Shown here: positions 12,613 through 24,100 of the stretch, in pieces
Numbering within the stretch: the first letter of the stretch is position 1
Layout of the letters: the number at the start of each line of letters is the position of its first letter
From: Nematostella vectensis
Taxonomy: Eukaryota; Cnidaria; Anthozoa; Actiniaria; Edwardsiidae
DNA length: 64,000 bases
Reading direction: 5' to 3'
Assembly (NCBI RefSeq): GCF_932526225.1
Contig: NC_064039.1
Span: forward strand, 4,911,001-4,975,000
Translations under genes and position numbers: made by a program
The notes under the pieces: generated by a model
Databases searched by the model: none
What the model saw: the letters and a program-made list of their open reading frames with translations, nothing else
What the model was told of the DNA's origin: nothing

Positions 12613-13644
12613 ATGAATGACAGCGCAGTGGTCACGCCAAAGAATAACCTGCCTTTACGCACCAACGCCGAGCTTGTTATCGAGTCATCGATCGTGGTGT
12701 TTATCGATACACTTGCAATCCTTGGGAACTTGATGGTCGTGGTTGCTTTTACACGAAACAGATACCTGCGTACAGTCACAAATACGTTTATAGTGACTCT
12801 AAGCTTGGCTGATATCGCTATGGCGGTATTTCCTATGCCTCTGAGCGCTAGCGTTCTCGCCAAAGGGGACTGGCTCCACGGCGAGACTCTTTGTATCTTG
12901 CAGGGATTCAGTGTTCACTTCCTAGCGTTTGTGTCGCTACAGATCATGGCTTTGACTGCGTTGAATCGCTATTTCAAAGTGATGCGCCCCTCTCAGTGTC
13001 GTAAAGTATTCACCCATCGTAAAACACTATGTATGGTTCTCGGGTCCTGCATTTTTTCAGGTCTTGCCCTTGGGTTTGCGCTCTACCCACAGGCATCCCA
13101 ATCATTCATCTTCCACCCCGGCAAAGTGATCTGTGTACGTCTTCATTACTCGTTCTTCGCGAGCCAGATCTACACCATCATTTCCAGCCTATTGTTCGTC
13201 GTCCTTCCCGCTATGGTCATCACTGGTTGTTACACGCAGGTCTTCCGTAAGATCCGAAGTCACAACAAACGGCAACGCTACCTTCAGCGCGAGAACATCA
13301 TCAGGAACCGAATAGCAGTCAACGGGTGTAGCGGGTCTCCCGAGCGGCTATCGACTGCTAACGAATTGGGATCGATTCCACAAGGGCTGAGTCAAGCGGA
13401 AATCATCATTACTCGTACGCTGTTCGGTACAGTGCTCGGGTTTTTCCTGTGTTGGGTTCCGTGTTTTGTGATTGACATTGTGGACGTTCTGGCCTCTGAT
13501 TGGCTTAATCGAAGGGTATATCTAACGTATACATACCTCGCTTACACTTCGAGTGCAATAAATCCGATAATCTACGGGATTCTGAACCCGTCTTTTCGAA
13601 AGGAGTTCACAAGCATTCTGCGATGTGAGAGTCCCCCGCGTTAG
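12613..13644 (+). CDS. Rhodopsin-family (class A) GPCR, melatonin-receptor-like, intronless
   Basis: One 343-codon ORF. ATG at 12613 is preferred: the frame continues upstream to 12544 but that codon is GTG, and ATG 12613 has an A at -3 and gives a short N-terminus with an N-D-S sequon. Visible landmarks are GN in TM1 (39-40), LSLAD in TM2 (D67), W87 in loop 1, disulfide cysteines C94 and C174, N118-R119-Y120 in place of DRY, CWVP in TM6 (280-283), NPIIY in TM7 (317-321) and a helix-8-like SFRKEF. It is a plasma-membrane receptor coupled to G proteins by family knowledge. NRY plus the YG-LN-FRKEF ending resembles melatonin receptors, but vertebrate melatonin receptors carry NAxxY rather than NPxxY, so the ligand is open. 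A fold-back element begins immediately after the stop. Confidence 0.92.
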   Translation: MNDSAVVTPKNNLPLRTNAELVIESSIVVFIDTLAILGNLMVVVAFTRNRYLRTVTNTFIVTLSLADIAMAVFPMPLSASVLAKGDWLHGETLCILQGFSVHFLAFVSLQIMALTALNRYFKVMRPSQCRKVFTHRKTLCMVLGSCIFSGLALGFALYPQASQSFIFHPGKVICVRLHYSFFASQIYTIISSLLFVVLPAMVITGCYTQVFRKIRSHNKRQRYLQRENIIRNRIAVNGCSGSPERLSTANELGSIPQGLSQAEIIITRTLFGTVLGFFLCWVPCFVIDIVDVLASDWLNRRVYLTYTYLAYTSSAINPIIYGILNPSFRKEFTSILRCESPPR

Positions 13645-13949
13645 AGGGGGGGTGAATAGGTTCGCGGATATGCGGATTCAGCCCCGAAATGCTCACGGAT
13701 TAAGGATTTTGATGATTATTTCAGCGGATTGGCGGATTTTTGAAATACGGCGGATCACGGATCTGTTGACAATTTGGGCACGGAATTCGGATTTTGACTG
13801 ATTTAACGGTCGAATTTGGGATTTTAAAAGATGCTATTGTTCATCTGTCAAACCATGCGGATCTAAAAATATCTGCAGATCCACGGATTTGCCCCGAAAA
13901 TGTTGCGGATCGGCGGATTTACATACCCCTATTCACCCCCCCCCCCCCT
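13645..13949. mobile_element. Fold-back MITE-like element abutting the GPCR stop codon
   Basis: The left end GGGGGGGTGAATAGG and the right end CCTATTCACCCCCCC form terminal inverted repeats. A second inverted pair, GCCCCGAAAATG-type, lies just inside, and the interior is rich in GCGGATT-like words. There is no coding capacity. It occupies the start of the GPCR 3' UTR. Confidence 0.6.
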
Positions 13950-15116
13950 TAGACCCCCCCTTAACTTTATTACATGTCAGACTTTATTCCATAGTATTCA
14001 GACCAACAAAAACACAGAAAAGTTCACTTATAAAGTGATATATTATCGTAGAATAGCGCTACCTTGGACTGGTGGACCATGGGTTAATTATATTTGTCCA
14101 TATCAGATCATACCCAACGGAATCTAAAAAACCTTTTCTTACAGATTTTGGATAAATATGAAGATTATATCATTTATCAACTAAAAAACGGAACGATGTC
14201 ATATTTACTGATGTATCATGCTTGTCCTAGTAAGTTTGCCCCACCCCCTCCCCTCTGCAATATTGCATGCCATGTAAAACGGTTCATTCGTTTTTTCAAT
14301 CGATATCTATTCGCAGTATCGTCGGGGCGAAGCACTACACTGCAATCTCATCTTCAACTGGCGATACGTTTACGTACGTCCTCTAAAAATGACAAACGAC
14401 AATAATTAGTGAGACATGGGATGTATTGTAAACAAACAATATATTCTTACACATTTAAAACTTTTCCGCATATTTTGTTTGATGAGACAAGAAAAAAAAA
14501 AGATTGTGCTTTTAGTAAATGCTCATTTTAACGCCAAGCTTTCAAGGTGCGTGAAATATTAAATAAGCGCCCCTTCCAATAAGCGTCCTACCCCCCCTAC
14601 TCCCCCCCCCCCCAAAAAAAAAGATGAGCGAACACAAGGCTTTTTGTTATAATTGTTTTTTGTGTTTTTTTTTTTTTTTTTTTGAACAATGACACGTACT
14701 GGACTATTTTTGCGAGCTGACCATGTATCATTTATTACTGACAGATGATTTATTTTGAATTACATTTTATGATAATGGAATAAAGACAAGAAAATGCATT
14801 TATACATAGTCGAATAGTTGATGTCTGAATTTTGAAATAAGCGCACCGCGGACCTCTCTCCCTTCGCCCCTTTGCCACCCAAGAAATTAAATAAGCGCTA
14901 ATCAAGCATTTACGGTGTATTGAGCTTATATACGTCCACCCTTAGCCAGTGTCAGCCAGGGGACGCATGAACCTTTCTTCGCCCTCTAACAGGCAGTACT
15001 ATCTAATACAAAAGATTGGCCACAGCTTTCCATATTATATCTTTGTCTGCGCACTCTTCCCAACAAACCCCGGATACGCGCTTGACAGAGCTTAGTCTTA
15101 CGAACCTTAGTCTATC
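13950..15116. other. Intergenic region between convergent GPCR and kinase genes
   Basis: No exon recognised. It contains poly-C (near 14601-14613) and poly-T (near 14668-14683) tracts. Both genes end towards this stretch, so their 3' UTRs and polyadenylation sites should be here. AATAAA occurs at 14779 in plus orientation, too far from either stop to assign with confidence. Confidence 0.5.
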
Positions 15117-18100
15117 TTAAGAATAAGCAATGATAGTGCAAAGACTCACATGTGCTTCTTCGAGAAGCTTTTTCAGAGTGCGCTCAATCTCCTTGAACGA
15201 TGGCCTAGCCGCGGGATCTAGTTGCCAACACTCAAGCATCAGTTTATATCTGCATATAAACCAAACGAGCCTTAGACACTACAAGAAACTAGGGTCCCCC
15301 AAGACACCGTGTAACACACCGTACTAACACTTTCCATTTAAGCCGTATTTGGAGCTTTTGCTATTTGCATCACTTTTGAATCGATGTACTGTTTATCTAG
15401 TAATCCTTTTTTTGTGGGGGAAGGGGAAATGTGTACTTCAAAACTCTATCAAGCAAAACTGAATAGTTTATTTTGGCCCAGTGGCCCAATGCTAGAAAAC
15501 CATCAGCGAGCGAAACTGCATAGTACTTTTTAGGGAGCCGTTCAACACAAATCTTCAACCCCACGTTTTAGTAATGATAACGTGTCACTAGCTAAGCTAG
15601 AAAGCTACTTCTGTCTAGTGTTTTTTTTAAAGTAATTTTTGTGTTAGATCAATAGTTTAGACATTTATAGGGATAAGTTAAACAATAATTTGTCTGTGCA
15701 TTTGTCTTTAGTGCTTGAATCAATTATCTTTTATTCATCATTTACATAATAAACCTTAGAAAATACAAGTGCCTTACATTTCCTCGTCACAGTACGGCGG
15801 TTTTGACATCCTATGTCCATCGATTAAATGCTGGAGTAACTTCATAATCGACACTTCATTTGGGTACGGAGTCTCACCTGTGGAAAAGACGGTGTGTCCT
15901 GCTACATAAAAGCCGATCTCACAATCAATGTAACAGTACCAATGAGAAGTACTCATGACATTTATGGACTGTGTTATGTCGTTGTCGTGTTTTGAAATAG
16001 CTCGTCTTTTGGTGCTATGACGGTCTCTGTGTGTGATGTTCCACTCAAAAGGGATACGCAACGCTAGAAAAATTTTCATTTCTTCACTGTTGTCTCTGTC
16101 CTCTTTCCCTGTTGTTATTTCCATTCACTTTCGTTTGCGAACATACATTTCGCGCACGGCCACTTTCTAGTCTTGTCGCATGCTTTAAGTTTCAATGAAA
16201 TAAAATTGAAAGTGTTTGCATCTTGGCAAAGCCTCTGTTCCAAAATAAATGTATAGTATTAGAAGTTAAGCTTGTTACTCTTTTCTTACCAAGAGTTGCA
16301 ATTTCCCAGAGAACAACACCGAACGACCACCTGCAAATCAAAAACAAGATTTCTTCTTCTCACTATGTTCTAGGTCAGCTTAGGTAGTCTCACTTAAAGT
16401 CGCTGCTTACACGTCGCTCTTGGTTGTGTAGAGTCCACGTAAAGACTCAGGGGCCATCCACTTCCAGGGGAGTTTAGTTTGCTGAGGAACAATTTCACAA
16501 CTGTGTCAATAGAGGGGCTACGCCTTGGATTTCCACTGGGCCACAGCTCCCCCGCCATTCTAAGAGGAGAGTTGGGACCCAGCTTGAAGGATCGTAACAA
16601 TTTGTAAATGACCCCCATATAATGATCGTGGCCCCTTATAGGGATTGTGGCCTCCTTATAAGAATCGTGACCCACATCTAAGTGACCCCCATATAAGGAT
16701 CATGACCCCCATATAAGGATCGTGGCTCTCATCTAAGTGACCCCAAAATAAGGATCGTGGCCCCTATATAAGGATTGTGATCCCCATATAGGGGTCGTGG
16801 CCCCCATATAAGGATAGTTACCCCAATGTAAGGATCGTGACCCCCATATAAGGATTGTGGTCATCATCTTAGGATAGTTAATCTTAGTTCATTACTCTCG
16901 CACGATATTTTCCCTGGCGGAATCCATGAATATATCAATAAAAGGAAATTTACAGAGACTCACCGCTGACACGATATACAATCCGTCTGTTGTCACATGA
17001 CGGGCGAGTCCGAAATCTGCTACCTTAGCCACCAGGCCCAAACCCACAAGGACGTTACGTGCGGCCAAGTCCCGGTGGATACACTGCCAGACACACCAAA
17101 TAGACCGTGAATGAAGCAATGCGCCAGACACACCAAATAGACCGTGAATGAAGCAATGCGCCAGACACACGCAATAGATAGACCGTGAATGAAGCAATGC
17201 GCCCGACAACACCAAATAGACCGTGAAGGAAGCAATGCGCCAGACACACGCAATAGATAGACCGTGAATGAAGCAATGCGCCAGACACACGCAATAGATA
17301 GACCGTGAATGAAGCAATGCGCCAGACACACCAAATAGATAGACCGTGAATGAAGCAATGCGCCAGACACACGCAATAGATAGACCGTGAATGAAGCAAT
17401 GCGCCAGACACACCAAATAGACCGTGAATGAAGCAATGCGCCAGACACACGCAATAGATAGACCGTGAATGAAGCAATGCGCCAGACACACGCAATAGAT
17501 AGACCGTGAATGAAGCAATGCGCCAGACACACCAAATAGACCGTGAATGAAGCAATGCGCCAGACACACGCAATAGATAGACCGTGAATGAAGCAATGCG
17601 CCAGACACACCAAATAGACCGTGAATGAAGCAATGCGCCAGACACACGCAATAGATAGACCGTGAATGAAGCAATGCGCCAGACACACGCAATAGATAGA
17701 CCGTGAATGAAGCAATGCGCCAGACACACGCAATAGATAGACCGTGAATGAAGCAATGCGCCAGACACACCAAATAGACCGTGAATGAAGCAATGCGCCA
17801 GACACACGCAATAGATAGACCGTGAATGAAGCAATGCGCCAGACACACGCAATAGATAGACCGTGAATGAAGCAATGCGCCAGACACACGCAATAGATAG
17901 ACCGTGAATGAAGCAATGCGCCAGACACACGCAATAGATAGACCGTGAATGAAGCAATGCGCCAGACACACGCAATAGATAGACCGTGAATGAAGCAATG
18001 CGCCAGACACAACAAATAGACCGTGAATGAAGCAATGCGCCAGACACACGCAATAGATAGACCGTGAATGAAGCAATGCGCCAGACACACGCAATAGATA

Positions 18101-21100
18101 GACCGTGAATGAAGCAATGCGCCCGACAACACCAAATAGACCGTAAATAAAGCAATGCGCCAGACACACCAAATAGACCGTAAATGAAGCAATGCGCCAG
18201 ACACTCCAAATAGACCGTAATGAAACAATGCGCCAAACAACACCAGTTTGACTGTAAATGAAGCAATGCGCCAGACAAGACCAGATAGACCGTGAATAAA
18301 GCAATGCGCCAGACACACCAAATAGACTGTGAATGAAACAATGCGCCAGACAACACCAAATAGATCGTAAATGAAACAATGCGCCAGACAACACCATATA
18401 GATCGTAAATGAAACAATGCGCCAGACACACCAAATAGACCGTAAATGAAACAATGCGCCAGACAACACCAAATAGATCGTAAGCGAAACAATGCGCCAG
18501 ACAACACCAGTTCGACTGTAAATGAAGCAATGCGCCAGACAAGACCAGATAGACCGTTAATAAAGCAATGCGCCAGACACACCAAATAGACTGTGAATGA
18601 AACAATGCGCCAGACAACACCAAATAGATCGTAAATGAAACAATGCGCCAGACAACACCAAATAGATCGTAAATGAAACAATGCGCCAGACACACCAAAT
18701 AGACCGTAAATGAAACAATGCGCCAGACAACACCAAATAGATCGTAAGCGAAACAATGCGCCAGACAACACCAGATAGACCGTGAATGAAACAGTGCGCC
18801 AGACAACACCAGATAGACCGTGAATGAAACAGTGCGCCAGACACACCAAATAGACCTTAAATTAAACAATGCGCCAGACAACACCAGATAGACCGTGAAT
18901 GAAACAGTGCGCCAGACAACATAAATAGACCGTAAATGAAGCAATGCGCCAGACACACCAAATAGACCGTAAATAAAGCAATGCGCCAGACAACACCAAA
19001 TAGATATCGTAATGCTATGCGCCTTAGATATAGGAAGTTTAATAAAGGGACAGCAAAGCATTGTATATAGGAACAAGTAAATGAAAATGAATGGCTTTGC
19101 ATTGTGTTCATAGGAACAAGTAAAAGAGAAAGCAAGTACACTGCTTTTGACATGAGCCCCACAAGAAACTAATATCGGTTTTGTGCACCCTTTGTTACAC
19201 GAATTCCGTCATATTTTTTTTAATTTGTGGCTGGTTTGAGTTTCTGCTCTTTCCATTTTATGTTATTTTATGTTCTCAGGTAAATTATCCAATAACCTCT
19301 CTTACTTTTTCCCTCTAAAGAAAAACAAAACAATAGTAAATTCTCATTGTCCATGTTATCTACATACAACAAGTGCATGATGGACCGAGCCGCACAAAAT
19401 GTGTCCATACCACCCTTTCCTAACCCTCTCCTCCTCCCCATATTTCAACTCATACCAGTGTATCTTCCTATCAGTGCTATATACCTGCTTTTCCTCTAGA
19501 TGCGCCATACCCCTGGCCACGCCCAGCGCGAGAAAGAGCAGCTGTCTTTCGTTCAATCGCGAGCGCAAGTTTTCATAACTGCTGCTGGCCCATTTGTTTC
19601 TAGACATTCGACTTTTGAGCAATAGGTCCCGTAGATCCCCTCCCTCGACGAATTCGATCACAACAAACAGGGGCTCTAGGATTGAAGGGAATACAAAGAT
19701 TTTAGCAAGTCTTTAGAAAGACTTAAGAAGGACTTAAGGAACGAAGGGGACATGGAGATGTGAACAGGCCCTCCAATTCTGTAATATAAATTTTTGCTGC
19801 ATTTAAAAAAGATAATTGAACATTTTCAAAGTTCCTTGGAAGAAATAAACACATTATGTAGACAGTACTGATCAGTAAGTTTTAGGTTGGTAAGATAACA
19901 AAAGATATGGTAGTGCCCTCTTTGGAATAGAGATATGGGAAATTGTTGGTACCATCTATTTTATGAATCTCCCTGGAAAGCATTATCCATTAGTTTGCAT
20001 ATTAGTGAACGTACCATCGAGGGTGCATGCGCCCACCAAGCTTACTACATTTGGGTGTCGTCCTACATGCTTAAGAATGTCCATCTCCGTCATCATGTCC
20101 CGTCTGTCATCCTCACGGGCGTTATCTGGCAAATCACATGGTACATCACGTGGTAGATGACATGGTACATGACATGGTACATCACGTGGTACATGACATG
20201 GTACATCACGTGGTAAATGACATGGTACATCACATGGTACATCACATGGCACATGACATGGTACATCACGTGGTACAAGACATGGTACATCACCTGATAC
20301 ATCACATGATACATCACGTGGTACATGACATGGTACACCACATGGTACATCACAAGGTACATCACGTGGTACATCACATGGTACATCACGTAGTACATCA
20401 CATGGTACATCACTTGGTACATCACATGGTACATCACATGGTACATGACAAGGCAAATCACATGGTACTTCACATGGTACATCACATGGTACATCACGTG
20501 GTAAAAGACATGGTACTTTACATGATACATCACATGGTACATCACGTGTTACATGACATGGTACATCACGTGTTACATGACATGGTACATCACATGGTAC
20601 ATGACATGGTACATCACGTGGTGCAAGACATGGTACATCACATGGTACATCACGTGGTAATAGACACGGTACTTCACATGGTTCATCACATGGTACATTA
20701 CGTGTTACATGACATGGTACACCACATGGTACATCACGTGTTACATGACATGGTACATCACATGGTACATGACATGGTACATCACGTGGTGCAAGACATG
20801 GTACATCACATGGTACATCACGTGGTAATAGACACGGTACTTCACATGGTTCATCACATGGTACATTACGTGTTACATGACATGGTACACCACATGGTAC
20901 ATCACGTGTTACATGACATGGTACACCACATGGTACATCACGTGGTGCAAGACATGGTACATCACATGGTACATCACGTGGTAATAGACACGGTACTTCA
21001 CATGGTTCATAACATGGTACATTACGTGTTACATGACATGGTACACCACATGGTACATCACGTGTTACATCACATGGTACATCACATGGTACATCACATG

Positions 21101-24100
21101 GTACATCACGTGGTACATGACATGGTACATCACATGGTACATCACATGGTACATCGCAAGGCAAATCACATGGTACATCACATGGTACATCACATAATAC
21201 AATAATTGCTACTAGTTCCGGTAACATGCAACAATTTACTCTGATTTTTACCTTTCAGTTGTTTGACAGCCACTGTCATTTCCGCGCCATTGGTCCTTAG
21301 GTACATGCCCTTCACCACTTTGCCAAAACACCCGCTTCCAAGAGCCTCATCGGTCAAGGTCAGGCGGTCACGTGGTATCTCCCATTCCCTCTCCATTCCC
21401 ATCATCCTGATGTAAGTGGCATCATCTTCATTGTTGTTATTGGCTTCCTGCGAACAAAGATCAATGCAAGCAGAAAAAATTATCCACGTATTGTTTTATG
21501 GATTAAAAGTTTGGAATTGAGAGGACACGACTTGACATATCGATTTTTGCGTGTGTCTATCTTATAATAATCCACAGGTGACGGGTGACGCCCCATCGGT
21601 TACCTTTTTAGTCACGACATGCCCTAACGTCTACTCGTGTGCTCGTGTGGTATTAGAGGAAAAAGCACACAAAAAATATAATTATACAACAACAGAAATA
21701 TTTGAGTAGACAGCGCGCACAATGACGTCAAACATGCATGTTTACCCTAGTCTATTTGAACACACAATGACGTCAAACATGCATGTTTGCATGCATGCAT
21801 CTAATCTACTTGAACAATAATAGCCCAAGTTTTTTCACCGTTCTTGCATACCAAGTCATATCTTACCTCAAATTTAAACTCCCTTTCAGCCGAAAACAGC
21901 ACTTTCAGAACTGGGTCATTTGTCTTTTCGATCTAAAAGTACAAAATTCATCATAAAATTATTCAAAGCGATTTCTAGGGACCTCCTGATGTTCTCTGCA
22001 TTTGTCACTGTCAGTAAACAGTCAAAAATCCTCTGCTATCTGCTTCTCCTATCCTGCTATCAAACATTCACCCCCAACCTTTGACCGCGGTGATCCTTGA
22101 TACTAATCCCTCAGATACTAATCAGATACTAAAAACGCCAGGGGGGGTACTTTTAAAAATTAAAATAATAAAAAATACCATTTTACCGAGTAAAATCAGC
22201 AATGATCTATGGAAATGCATTATAATTATGGTTTCTTAAATTATTTACAGCAACTTCTGTAATTTGTGTGGATCCTAGACTAATGTCTGATAATAATATT
22301 TTATGCGGTTTCTGGTTTAGCTGCTTGCAAATTTAAATGCAATACACAAGGAAATAACTATAATATACATTTCTAAAACGTTTCTATACCGAGAATGTTG
22401 TCTACGGTGAAGACCACCCAAGGGGAAGTCATGCTTGGATCACGCGCTTGGAAGTCACGCTAGCTACATCAACTACAGCAACTGCGCTACATCGCAGCAA
22501 TTACGGAGAGTTAAATATAAACTTGACTCGAATTGACCGGAAGAAGACCGGAATAAAATCAAATCATCACAAAAAGGGGGATTTCTTTTTCTTTTGAGAT
22601 CTGCATCAGTTTTTCAGTTTATGATCTGTTCAAACACGAAAAAAAAAAAGAAAAAAAAAATTCCTACCTACCTGCTATTTGTTCCTACCTGGCTGCTATT
22701 TATACGAACGAATCCAAATCGTTCCCCCGATTTTTTGCTTAGTTGTTTTATACTATGTGAATATTTCACGCTGATGATGACTGAAATAGAAATTTAGCCT
22801 AATTCCGTTAAATAGCGGGAAAATCGCTGTAAAAAATGTGTTGACGTATTTCCAGCCGTACCCTAAATTTTATTCGGAAATAGGGAATTTTGAATATTTC
22901 TTGTTATCAACTATTACCCCCCCCCCCCCCTCTTGCTATTAGTTTCTGTTAAGTACCTGTTTAGTTTCTGATTAGTATCTGTTTAGTATCTAAGAAATTT
23001 AAGTATCTAGGATCACCGGAAATATGGTGGCATCAAATTGCATTTTTCAGAATTTCCAACATCAGCAGTAATGCAGTTAGAAAAATAAGGGAGCAATTCC
23101 CGATTCTATAATCAGAATTCTTTTAAAATACAATAAAGGATCTATCATTTGATCAAACCATTATCTTACTTCATTTACTTTGTAAGATCTCGATAGTCGC
23201 TCTCTCCGAGTTCTGCATAGATAGAGTCCAAATACTAGGATCATGCACAAGGCGGTAGCCGCGAGGACACTGGAAACTATCACCCAGGTCTCAAGCCCAG
23301 ACTCCCTTCTGACTGCTTGCGACTTAAAGACTGCTGAAGGTGGATCGGTGACTGAAACAAAGCCGACAGTTATTGCTTTGTTATTTCAACATACTCGCCA
23401 ATGTATACTGCCCAAAGATTGTTTTGAATGTGAATTTGTACCACGACCAGGTGAGAAAAAGAAATAAGCTTTTAAATGCAAACAACCAAAAACCCTTTTT
23501 TTTATTCAAATGCTAGAGAACACAGGATAACAACAGAAAATACCTGGCAAGCTGACCGCAAGGAATGCTGGTTGTGACGTCACCTGACCAAGGCGGCTCC
23601 GAGCAAGACAGCTGTACCATCCATGAGCCGACAAACTAGCGTTTGTAATAATCAGTATACTTCTAATCCACTGCGATTCCTTGTCCAACCTTGTTCCGTT
23701 CAGCATCCAGGTTATGTCAGGGGGAGGGTTGCCTCGTGCTGTGCACGTGAGCGTCACGTTCTCACCTAGTGTCACGCTTTGGCTCAGCGGTTCCTCAGTG
23801 AATGCTGGCTCAGCAAAAACTGGAATTAAAAGAATCGGTGAATCGGGTGTTGTTAAATTGGGTCCTAGAAACGAAGCCCTGTACAGTAGCATTAATGCCC
23901 CAGATAACAAATGCAAAATAATAAGACGCTTGACACAAAACACCTGGATGATGAGAAACAAGAGCACGAATCCTGTCATCTCTTCATACCCCATCACCAA
24001 ACTGGCTTTTCTCTGGTGAAATGTGCCTCATATTATGAGGCCTCAAAGTTCACTTTCGTAAACTCATTATTTATTATTTTATTGCCATTTCGCCATCGGA

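Noticed and set aside
16892-19076. Three overlapping 526-673-codon minus-strand ORFs of [10 protein letters not shown]-type repeats
   Set aside because: They are the three frames of one intronic minisatellite. No ATG-led gene structure or domain is present, and the array lies between two kinase exons.
19983-21227. ORFs of 414 (minus) and 355 (plus) codons encoding DVPC or MVHH repeats
   Set aside because: A 12-bp repeat keeps frames open on both strands. It is an intron of the kinase gene.
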